From: Patescibacteria group bacterium
Lineage (GTDB): Bacteria; Patescibacteriota; Minisyncoccia; JAHIHE01
Length of the DNA: 10,353 nucleotides
Reading direction: 5' to 3'
NCBI GenBank assembly: GCA_018899995.1
Contig: JAHIHE010000027.1
Location: 1-10,353, forward strand
The first letter of the stretch is position 1; each line of letters opens with the position of its first letter. Below the pieces are notes generated by a model that saw nothing but the letters and a program-made list of their open reading frames with translations, was not told the origin of the DNA and searched no databases. Shown in pieces: positions 6,293 through 10,353 of this stretch. A program made the translations under genes and the position numbers.

Positions 6293-6301
6293 TTATCCAC
6301 A
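6293..6301 (+). promoter_or_regulatory. Single consensus DnaA-box-like 9-mer
   Basis: TTATCCACA matches the DnaA box TTATNCACA exactly and lies 10 bases before a strong promoter. A second perfect match on the other strand (TGTGCATAA, 3059-3067) sits upstream of dnaB. One or two matches in 10 kb of AT-rich DNA could be chance, and no cluster typical of an origin is seen. Confidence 0.3.
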
Positions 6302-6311
6302 CCCCAACCTA

Positions 6312-6339
6312 TTGACATACTTTTTAAATTTGCTATACT
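6312..6339 (+). promoter_or_regulatory. Near-consensus promoter pointing into the 3' end of the NYN gene
   Basis: TTGACA (6312-6317), a 16-base spacer and TATACT (6334-6339), preceded by TGC as an extended -10, form the best promoter in the window. It faces the plus strand, opposite to the NYN gene that ends at 6353. Transcription would start near 6346. No plus-strand gene follows, but a terminator hairpin does. Confidence 0.7.
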
Positions 6340-6352
6340 GATAATAGAAAAA

Positions 6353-6934
6353 TCATCCAAGACCCTGTTGTCCTTCGGGACGCGGGGTTTTGTGATTTTG
6401 CGGGATTAAATTCCAATAATCTTTAAACCAGTTGAACCACATAAATTTATCTACTGACTGGATGATTTCTTTTGAAATATGGCCGCGCGTCGAAATAGCA
6501 ATAACCTTCTTGCCATGTTTTTGGACATACCTAATCAGCGGAGCAAAATCACTATCGCCGCTTAACAAAACAGATGTATCATAAGCTGGCATCAAGTCAA
6601 TCATATCTATCGTCAATTCTACATCGCAATTTCCTTTAAACATAACTTCTTTATTTCTTAATTTTATTATCTTAACTTCTTTCACCCTAAGTTGAAATCC
6701 TTTCCGCGCCAACATTTCTAACAAATTTGCTTGTCCTGAATTTTCCTTTTTGGTGGAATAATAAAAATAGATATCAATCAATTTGGATTCTTTTTTAAAA
6801 TATTTCTGCAGTTTTTTGTAGTCCATTCTCCAGTTGAGTTTCTTTAAGCTATAAATAATATTGGCGACATCAATAAACACAGCTACTCTGCCGTATTGCT
6901 GCCAGTTGATTTTTTCTATTTTGCCATTATTCAT
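6353..6934 (-). CDS. NYN-domain (LabA/DUF88-like) putative RNase
   Basis: Soluble protein of 193 residues with the PIN-like NYN fold, a family of metal-dependent nucleases or RNA-processing proteins. Conserved acidic residues are visible: Asp22 with Asn25 in VAVFIDVANI (18-27), Asp104 in KGNCDVELTIDMIDL (100-114), and Asp127 and Asp129 in LLSGDSDFAPLIRYVQKHGKKVIAI (123-147). That is the normal set of metal ligands. The last dozen residues (TPRPEGQQGLG) come from a GC-rich hairpin and look like a tail added by a repeat. The ATG at 6932-6934 fits the domain start; no Shine-Dalgarno site is seen. The gene is flanked by 20-bp direct repeats and by broken genes, so it may sit in a reshuffled region. 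The substrate cannot be told from sequence. Confidence 0.85.
   Translation of the reverse strand: MNNGKIEKINWQQYGRVAVFIDVANIIYSLKKLNWRMDYKKLQKYFKKESKLIDIYFYYSTKKENSGQANLLEMLARKGFQLRVKEVKIIKLRNKEVMFKGNCDVELTIDMIDLMPAYDTSVLLSGDSDFAPLIRYVQKHGKKVIAISTRGHISKEIIQSVDKFMWFNWFKDYWNLIPQNHKTPRPEGQQGLG
6363..6391 (+). terminator. UUCG-capped hairpin with T-run inside the NYN 3' end
   Basis: GTCC-TTCG-GGAC (6370-6381) has the very stable C(UUCG)G tetraloop. It is extended by CCCTG pairing with CGGGG (6363-6367, 6383-6387) and followed by TTTT (6388-6391). It can end plus-strand transcription from the promoter at 6312-6339. On the minus strand the same bases encode the last residues of the NYN protein (TPRPEGQQGLG). 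Confidence 0.6.
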
Positions 6935-6974
6935 AACGCTTTATGTTTTTAGCATTTACCATTGCCGCGGCTGA

Positions 6975-7327
6975 TTAGGGTTCTTGGCTGCCCGCAGTCG
7001 CCGCCGGCTCAGGCAAGACAATAGGCGTCGGAATTGCATCGGAAGCAAGAGCAGAAGACCTTCTCTCGCGCGGCGCTTTGTTCAAAACCGTTTGCCCCAA
7101 ATGCTCGGGGTTGCGAACACCTTCTTTGGTCCTAATATTATTTTTCCGCCCCTTTTTCTTCTTATAAACCACATGCAAAGGGTAAAACTCATAGTAATTT
7201 TCCTCGTCAAACCACGCGCATTTAAAGTTATAAAGCCGAAGCGAAGTGAGCCGGGCCAGAGCCAGCGCGTAAATAGTCAATTGTTCCACAGGCTTTTCTT
7301 TGTGGGCGCCGGGCTTATAGTCCAAAA
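6975..7327 (-). pseudogene. C-terminal fragment of a PD-(D/E)XK (Cas4/Dna2-like) nuclease
   Basis: The fragment begins near RFLDYKPGAHKEKPVEQLTI, where LDYKPG matches the D-x-K catalytic end of the PD-(D/E)XK motif and QLTIYALAL the following Q-x3-Y helix of RecB/Cas4-type nucleases. CAWFDEENYYEFYPL and a basic stretch follow, then a low-complexity Ala/Pro tail ending ATAGSQEP. The N-terminal part, with the rest of the active site, is missing. In its place the frame continues into out-of-frame sequence of an AAA ATPase gene, so the open frame up to 7421 encodes about 30 meaningless residues first. No metal-site acid upstream of D-x-K is left, so catalysis is unlikely. The family call is moderate; the fragment status is clear. 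The boundary near 7327 is approximate. Confidence 0.6.
6982..7001. repeat. 20-bp direct repeat, copy 2
   Basis: Identical to 6235-6254. It encodes the C-terminal tail (ATAGSQEP) of the PD-(D/E)XK fragment on the minus strand. Confidence 0.8.
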
Positions 7328-7506
7328 ACCTGCAAGAGAATCGTTGATTTTCCCGAACGCCTGACGCCGGAAACAATAGAAGCTTCTTTAATATTCCGCT
7401 GACGATATAATTCGTCAACATATAAATGTCGAGTTATGCCAAAATCTCGGTCTTTATCCCAAAGATTCCAATAATTTAAAATATCAATTATTTTTGAATT
7501 TTCCAT
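7328..7506 (-). pseudogene. N-terminal fragment of an AAA-family ATPase
   Basis: From the ATG at 7504-7506 the frame reads MENSKIIDILNYWNLWDKD, then YVDELYRQRNIKEASIVSG and the Walker A motif GVRRSGKSTILLQ. This is the standard start of the single-domain AAA ATPases that carry a DUF4143-type C-terminus, normally about 400 residues. The frame stops after about 63 residues, just past Walker A, where sequence of the nuclease fragment begins in another frame. Walker B, sensors and the C-terminal domain are absent, so the product cannot be a working ATPase. The gene keeps a promoter-like region with a long inverted repeat upstream (7519-7577). A deletion that joined two neighbouring genes is the simplest origin. 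Confidence 0.7.
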
Positions 7507-7518
7507 ACAAATATTATG

Positions 7519-7567
7519 CTAAACTATACTTTAATACTTATTATTATTATACTAAAGTATATTTTAG
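7519..7567. promoter_or_regulatory. 15-bp inverted repeat, possible operator
   Basis: Bases 7519-7533 and 7553-7567 are complementary with a single mismatch, separated by 19 bases. The repeat covers the -10 region of the AAA gene promoter and the bases downstream of it, as a dimeric repressor site would. The AT-rich composition makes some dyads likely by chance, but 14 of 15 is high. Confidence 0.45.
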
Positions 7568-7577
7568 TATTTGTCAA
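7549..7577 (-). promoter_or_regulatory. Promoter of the truncated AAA ATPase gene
   Basis: On the minus strand TTGACA (7572-7577) is followed after 17 bases by TAGTAT (7549-7554); an overlapping TATAAT lies at 7546-7551. The start codon is about 40 bases further on and has no Shine-Dalgarno site. The promoter overlaps the inverted repeat at 7519-7567. Confidence 0.5.
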
Positions 7578-7602
7578 ACCCTATCATATATTCCATGGGT
7601 CG

Positions 7603-7789
7603 GGTCTCTGTCGAGTTTTTACTGCCGGCTTTACCCGCCGCCGGAGAGGGTGGTGAAGGTGATTATAGATTTTCGGAAGTCCGACTTCCGCGCGAGTTCA
7701 AAAATTGAGGGGCTGGTTCTCGTTAGAAGCGCCGAACTTACAGAGACCGAGCCCCTATGACACAGATCCAACGGCCGTTAGATTTGTGT
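7603..7789. repeat. Hairpin-rich, gene-free element
   Basis: Four dyads lie in a row. GGTCTCTGT (7603-7611) is complementary to 7740-7748, bracketing the stretch like short terminal inverted repeats. CGGAAGTC-C-GACTTCCG is at 7674-7690. A hairpin at 7708-7756 has AGGGGCT/AGCCCCT outer arms and a GGT/CTC inner stem. A loopless 30-base dyad at 7760-7789 has ACGGCCGT at its centre. The base composition is more GC-rich than the surroundings. A plus-strand open frame ends here (SKIEGLVLVRSAELTETEPL) but has no recognisable family. A decayed mobile element, a MITE-like repeat or a structured RNA are all possible. Confidence 0.45.
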
Positions 7790-7973
7790 GATACCTAAAA
7801 TTCCATTTTATAACTAATGCGTTAATTATTGGCAGAGCCAAAAATTGGACCTGTCCCTATTTTACCTTCTACAACTATTCCGGATAATTTTTCTTCAATT
7901 TATCACAGAGCAACAATGCAGATTTCTGGAAAAACTTGACCAAGAATATCCCATTTTTCTTCGGATTGAAATA
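7790..7973. other. AT-rich spacer without recognisable gene
   Basis: Nothing here reads as a gene. On the minus strand a short frame ends KSALLLCDKLKKNYPE and overlaps the end of the neighbouring membrane-protein gene in another frame; it may be a remnant or chance. A small dyad GGAC-CT-GTCC occurs at 7847-7856. Confidence 0.4.
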
Positions 7974-8252
7974 TTATTTTTTCTCCGCGCCGCCGCTTTC
8001 TGGCTGCTTTAAACATTTGACATTTATCAATTGAATTTGCTTCTCGTCGCTGTAAATGGAAAACGGCTCGCATTTTTCATTTTCCGCCTGCTTGATGGCT
8101 TGGTTAATGGTATCGGCTTTTCCCATTTGGTAAGCTTGAGTAAGTTGTTCGTTCTTAAAATGCTTCCAGAAATCCCAAGGGATGTAGATAAGGGAAAAAA
8201 TAATCCAGGCGCTTGCCAAAGCGATAAAAATTGTTTTTCGCGAGATATTCAT
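7974..8252 (-). CDS. Small membrane-anchored protein of unknown function
   Basis: The 92-residue protein begins with a short basic stretch (MNISRK) and one hydrophobic segment at about 7-29 (TIFIALASAWIIFSLIYIPWDFW). It is probably an uncleaved anchor, since no clear signal peptidase site follows. The rest is a polar domain with a helix (LTQAYQMGKADTINQAIKQA) and a compact part with two cysteines (NEKCEPFSIYS, INVKCLKQ) that could form a disulfide outside the cell. It resembles short anchored proteins common in Patescibacteria, whose function I cannot name. It lies downstream of the broken HEPN gene but has its own promoter at 8265-8293, which puts the transcript start about 6 bases before the ATG. 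Confidence 0.75.
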   Translation of the reverse strand: MNISRKTIFIALASAWIIFSLIYIPWDFWKHFKNEQLTQAYQMGKADTINQAIKQAENEKCEPFSIYSDEKQIQLINVKCLKQPESGGAEKK

Positions 8253-8264
8253 AATTTTTGAGTT

Positions 8265-8293
8265 ATTTTAATGGTTAAAATAATTTTTGTCCA
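8265..8293 (-). promoter_or_regulatory. Promoter giving an almost leaderless transcript
   Basis: On the minus strand TGGACA (8288-8293), a 17-base spacer and TAAAAT (8265-8270) each match 5 of 6 consensus bases. The start point falls near 8258, six bases before the ATG at 8252. That leaves no room for a Shine-Dalgarno site, and none is seen. Confidence 0.6.
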
Positions 8294-8297
8294 GTGC

Positions 8298-8691
8298 CTA
8301 AATATTCTTCCGCTTGCGAAACAATTTTTTTAGCCATTCCTTATAATTCAAAGCTTCTTTTTTCGAAACTAAAACGCCCCCGCTATACAAGTCAAAATTT
8401 CTTTTTTTTCTCATTTCATTGCCCATTGCAGCCCATTGCAAAAATATCTTCATCATCTAAATATTCGGATAACTTTTTAACCAAATCAATGTGGTGTCCA
8501 GCGCGGGATTTGACTCTCAATTTATTCTTAGCGCAAATTGCAATTGCAACCTTAAGCAAACTATCATATGAAAATTTAAAAATAACCTCTGGAACGTCTG
8601 AGTTATGGGCAATTTTAAAATCCTTGAGCGCTGAATTAAAATATTTTTCAATTTGCCTGTCGGTAAATTCTTGTTTTTTAAATATACTTAT
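8298..8691 (-). pseudogene. HEPN-domain protein (toxin-like partner of the nucleotidyltransferase), frameshifted
   Basis: Reading from 8691, the sequence ISIFKKQEFTDRQIEKYF, then KFSYDSLLKVAIAICAKN, AGHHIDLVKKLSEYLDDEDIFAMG is an all-helical HEPN-type domain. After codon 87 an exact 10-bp tandem duplication (8421-8440) shifts the frame, giving CNGQ and a stop. Removing one copy restores NEMRKKRNFDLYSGG and a clean end at 8298, for a total of 127 residues. The arginine-rich RKKRN-x3-Y segment, where HEPN RNases carry catalytic residues, is cut off. The first codon is ATA, which overlaps the TAA stop of the upstream gene; no ATG, GTG or TTG is available. Both lesions argue for a dead gene. HEPN proteins next to MNT genes are RNase toxins or their relatives; that is established for the family, not shown here. 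Confidence 0.75.
8421..8440. repeat. Exact 10-bp tandem duplication in the HEPN gene
   Basis: GCCCATTGCA occurs twice head to tail. Ten is not a multiple of three, so the second copy shifts the HEPN frame; the coding frame is intact on both sides if one copy is removed. It probably arose by replication slippage and could revert the same way. Confidence 0.9.
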
Positions 8692-9233
8692 AAGATTTTT
8701 ATTGCCTTGCCGTTAAAAATATCAGATATAAATTCATCTTTATTTTTTTTCCTTTTGATGAATTCCTTTTCAGTTAAATCAATAACATTAATTTCGCGCC
8801 TGATTCTTTCCTGTACCGGCAGCAGCGCTTTTGTCGCTTCCACGACAGGATGATCGCCGATTATCAAAATATCAATGTCGCTTTCCGCTTCAAAATCTCC
8901 TTTGACGTATGAACCGAAAATATAAGCTTCTTTTATTCCTTTTATTTTCTTTAAGCTATTGGCGATCAAATCTCCCAATCCGTATTTTAATTCAAAAGCT
9001 TTTTTTGCTTCTTTGAGTAGCGGATATTTCTTATTTATAAAATAATATCTTTGTTCGCCTGAAAATTCAGAGCTTAAAATTCCTTCATTTTCTAATTCTT
9101 GCAGTTTTCTGCTTAAATTTCCGGGATCAGCTTTTAAAATTCGCGCTAATTCGTTGATATAATTTTTTTTGCTTGGATTTATAAAAAAATATCTTAGCGT
9201 CTTAGTGGCAATCTTTGAATTAAGATTAAACAT
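8688..9233 (-). CDS. Winged-helix plus minimal nucleotidyltransferase protein (MNT antitoxin-like)
   Basis: A protein of 181 residues with two parts. Residues about 1-70 form a winged-helix DNA-binding domain (NYINELARILKADPGNLSRKLQELENEGIL, then a wing with GEQRYYFINKKY). Residues about 85-181 are a polymerase-beta-like minimal nucleotidyltransferase with GSYVKGDFEAESDIDILI at 107-124. There Gly107-Ser108 and Asp119/Asp121 are the nucleotide and metal sites; Asp152 in NVIDL is the likely third carboxylate. Such proteins pair with HEPN partners; known MNT members inactivate the partner by adding AMP. Its own stop overlaps the first codon of the HEPN gene, as in coupled operons. The DNA-binding domain could repress the operon; this is inference. 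An IS5-like element begins 35 bases upstream and has probably replaced its promoter region. Confidence 0.82.
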   Translation of the reverse strand: MFNLNSKIATKTLRYFFINPSKKNYINELARILKADPGNLSRKLQELENEGILSSEFSGEQRYYFINKKYPLLKEAKKAFELKYGLGDLIANSLKKIKGIKEAYIFGSYVKGDFEAESDIDILIIGDHPVVEATKALLPVQERIRREINVIDLTEKEFIKRKKNKDEFISDIFNGKAIKIL

Positions 9234-9267
9234 ATTATTATAGTTATTGTTAATATTTACAATGAAG

Positions 9268-9281
9268 TCATCTCAAAACTC
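9268..9281. repeat. Left terminal inverted repeat of the IS5-like element
   Basis: TCATCTCAAAACTC is the perfect complement of 10195-10208. Similarity weakens after this point (AATTTTCC against TAAATTTC). Confidence 0.85.
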
Positions 9282-9290
9282 AATTTTCCT

Positions 9291-10117
9291 TTAATACAAA
9301 AGCTTTAAGTAATGTTTGATAAAATATACTCGGATAAAAGCTCTATAAGATTTCTGCGTTTTTTCCAGCATTCTGTCTAATCGTCGATTATTATTCGTCC
9401 AGCTGAATGTTCTTTCCGCCTTCCATCTCTGCCGGCAGTATCTTTTTTCATGTTTGTCTTTCGGCGGCCTGCCGGGTTTTCTTTGTAAAATCCGATTGCT
9501 TCGATAAGGCGCGACGGGGATTGTTCTTCTTTTTCTCACTTCTTGCCGCAACGGGTCGCTGTCATAACCTTTGTCTAATCCCAATCTTTTCAATTTTCTC
9601 TTGCGCTTGCCGATTCTGATGCCATCAATAGTTTCCAATAATCGTGTTTGATCATGCGGACTGGCTTTGCTGATGGAAAAGTTCAAAGGGTTGCCGTTAG
9701 CATCGATGACAAAATGCCGTTTTATGCCTTTAATCCTATGCTTTCCTGAATATCCCACTTCTTTTTTAGCCCCCTTTTACTCTTGACCACACTGGCGTCA
9801 TGATAGCCGTTTTTAAGATTGATTTTACCTTTACGGTAAGCTTCTTTAATCAATTCACCTTGAATCTTCTGCCAGACTTTCCTTTTCTGATATTCCAAGA
9901 GGCGGCGATTTGAAGTTTGATAAGAGACATCTATGTCATGAGGCATATCTTCCCAGCGGCAACCAGTGGAAAGCACATAAAGAATGCCGTTAATTGCTTC
10001 TCGGTCATCGCATCTCGGCCTGCCGGTTTTGGCAGGTTTGGGCAGCAACGCTTTGATGCGATTCCACCGCTCATCGGTTAAATCCGATTTGTATGTTTCC
10101 CTTTTTTCCGTTATCAT
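9291..10117 (-). CDS. IS5-family DDE transposase made by -1 ribosomal frameshifting
   Basis: Cuts and joins the element's ends. Frame A (9722-10117, 131 residues) carries the N-terminal DUF4096-like region (LTDERWNRIKALLP, GCRWEDMPHD) and the first catalytic Asp107 in YHDASV. Frame B (9291-9758, 155 residues) carries GYSGKHRIKGIKRHFVIDANG, the second Asp (LDKGYDSD) and the Glu (KAERTFSW). The frames overlap and differ by -1. On the minus strand the overlap holds A AAA AAG (9761-9767) in the codon phase CTA AAA AAG, the classical slippery heptamer. Slipping there joins GLKK to EVGYSGKHRIKG and gives a single protein of about 275 residues with Asp107, Asp182 and Glu235. Without the shift, frame A yields a truncated product. 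The start is the ATG at 10115-10117, without a Shine-Dalgarno site. Confidence 0.88.
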
Positions 10118-10141
10118 AAAAGAAATTAAAAATTAATTTTG

Positions 10142-10155
10142 TCAGCAAACGCTGA
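10142..10155 (-). promoter_or_regulatory. Leader hairpin of the IS transposase
   Basis: TCAGC-AAAC-GCTGA forms a small hairpin about 25 bases before the transposase ATG and downstream of the likely promoter. Leader hairpins in insertion sequences often limit transposase translation; here that is inference. Confidence 0.35.
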
Positions 10156-10177
10156 TTTCAATATCTTGATTTCTTTT

Positions 10178-10186
10178 ATTATAGCA
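10178..10186 (-). promoter_or_regulatory. Extended -10 promoter of the IS transposase
   Basis: On the minus strand TGCTATAAT combines a perfect TATAAT with an extended TG element. No good -35 box lies 16-18 bases upstream, where the terminal inverted repeat begins. The leader would be about 55 bases and include the small hairpin at 10142-10155. Confidence 0.5.
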
Positions 10187-10194
10187 GAAATTTA

Positions 10195-10208
10195 GAGTTT
10201 TGAGATGA
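10195..10208. repeat. Right terminal inverted repeat of the IS5-like element
   Basis: GAGTTTTGAGATGA is the perfect complement of 9268-9281. It lies upstream of the transposase start, with the transposase promoter just inside. Confidence 0.85.
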
Positions 10209-10210
10209 GG

Positions 10211-10353
10211 TCTACATCTTTCATTAGATTATACTCGCAAAAAACTGATAAAGGTTCCGGCATACGATGCGATCAGATAATTAAATTCAAACAATTTTAC
10301 GCAATGAAAGATTATCCGGAAAAATTAAGGCGCATAAAATATTATGACAAAGA
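10211..10353 (+). pseudogene. Internal fragment of an IS4-like transposase, cut by the IS5 element and the window end
   Basis: The plus-strand frame starting at 10211 reads STSFIRLYSQKTDKGSG, IRCDQIIKFKQFYAMKDY and PEKLRRIKYYDK. This matches the middle of IS4-family transposases (the R-L-Y-S-x-x-x-D-K-x-T/S-G and D-Y-P-x-x-L-R-R-I-x-Y-Y-D blocks before the FLTNN segment). The frame is open to the window edge, so the 3' part may be intact beyond it. The upstream part is not present to the left of the IS5-like element, where the MNT gene lies instead. The original insertion was therefore followed by a deletion or rearrangement. There is no start codon, so it is a remnant. Confidence 0.65.

Larger units (their letters stand above)
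6163..6352. other. Spacer with 20-bp repeat copy, DnaA-box-like site and strong plus-strand promoter
   Basis: This spacer contains the out-of-frame ATGATG of the signal peptidase-like gene, one copy of a 20-bp sequence repeated at 6982-7001, the 9-mer TTATCCACA (6293-6301) identical to the DnaA box consensus, and the promoter at 6312-6339. No gene of its own is visible. Confidence 0.6.
9268..10208 (-). mobile_element. IS5-family insertion sequence, apparently complete
   Basis: The element is about 941 bp and bounded by 14-bp perfect terminal inverted repeats: TCATCTCAAAACTC at 9268-9281 and its complement at 10195-10208. One transposase in two overlapping frames fills it. The frames are intact, the DDE residues are present and the ends match, so it may be active. 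I do not see a clear target-site duplication: the left flank ends GAAG and the right flank begins GGTC. The left flank is the upstream region of the MNT gene and the right flank is a fragment of another transposase, so the original insertion site seems to have been rearranged. Confidence 0.85.

Noticed and set aside
6293..6301. Replication origin suggested by a perfect DnaA box near 6293 and another at 3059-3067 by dnaB
   Set aside because: The two boxes are 3 kb apart with no cluster, no dnaA or dnaN nearby and no typical unwinding region; chance matches are plausible.
6984..7364. 126-residue plus-strand frame opposite the nuclease fragment
   Set aside because: It is Arg-rich antisense of the PD-(D/E)XK fragment with no recognisable domain.
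7708..7756. tRNA-like molecule because of a 7-bp acceptor-like stem
   Set aside because: It is only 49 bases, with no T-loop GTTCRA motif, anticodon arm or CCA.
7494..7760. 88-residue plus-strand frame across the ATPase promoter and the hairpin cluster
   Set aside because: Its first half is the AT-rich promoter read backwards, and the second half is made of DNA palindromes. No domain is recognised; a decayed gene end cannot be excluded.
8294..8716. 140-residue plus-strand frame
   Set aside because: It is the antisense of the HEPN gene, whose minus-strand frame has clear helical-domain sequence and operon context; the plus-strand translation is Phe/Ser-rich without motifs.

Overview
The window looks like a chromosomal segment of a Candidate Phyla Radiation bacterium (Patescibacteria, probably Parcubacteria-like). 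The reasons are inferential: short AT-rich spacers made of degenerate repeats, almost no Shine-Dalgarno sites, palindromic repeats inside coding sequence (recR and the end of the NYN gene), small lineage-typical membrane proteins, and core housekeeping genes mixed with decayed accessory genes. TGA is used as a normal stop, so a UGA-glycine lineage is unlikely.

Positions 1-5554 hold a plus-strand housekeeping block: a CorA-type divalent cation transporter, cysteinyl-tRNA synthetase (cysS), replicative helicase (dnaB) and the recombination mediator recR. Between cysS and dnaB lies a 47-residue Cys-rich gene on the minus strand with its own promoter and the only strong Shine-Dalgarno site I found. 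Next to it is a hairpin-rich plus-strand stretch with a perfect intrinsic terminator, a possible antiterminator and a 21-bp-stem palindrome, just before the dnaB promoter. RecR carries two extra segments that coincide with palindromic DNA. A bidirectional terminator separates recR from the convergent minus-strand genes.

Positions 5590-8252 are mostly minus strand: a signal peptidase I-like protein with a damaged or non-ATG start, a NYN/LabA-type nuclease-fold protein, a chimera of two broken genes (the N-terminus of an AAA ATPase joined to the C-terminus of a PD-(D/E)XK nuclease), a hairpin-rich spacer, and a small membrane-anchored protein. A very strong plus-strand promoter at 6312-6339 is followed within about 25 bases by a UUCG-capped terminator, so it could make a tiny RNA antisense to the NYN gene.

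Positions 8298-10353 are an accessory scar. A minimal nucleotidyltransferase-HEPN (toxin-antitoxin-like) pair has a broken HEPN partner: an exact 10-bp tandem duplication shifts its frame, and an ATA sits where ATG is expected. Thirty-five bases upstream is a complete IS5-family insertion sequence whose transposase is split across a -1 frameshift site (A AAA AAG). The window ends inside a fragment of a second, IS4-like transposase that lacks its left half.

The best leads are the decayed MNT-HEPN module with two separate lesions, the small zinc-ribbon gene beside the structured dnaB leader, and the tiny promoter-terminator unit. None of these is proven to be a new system.
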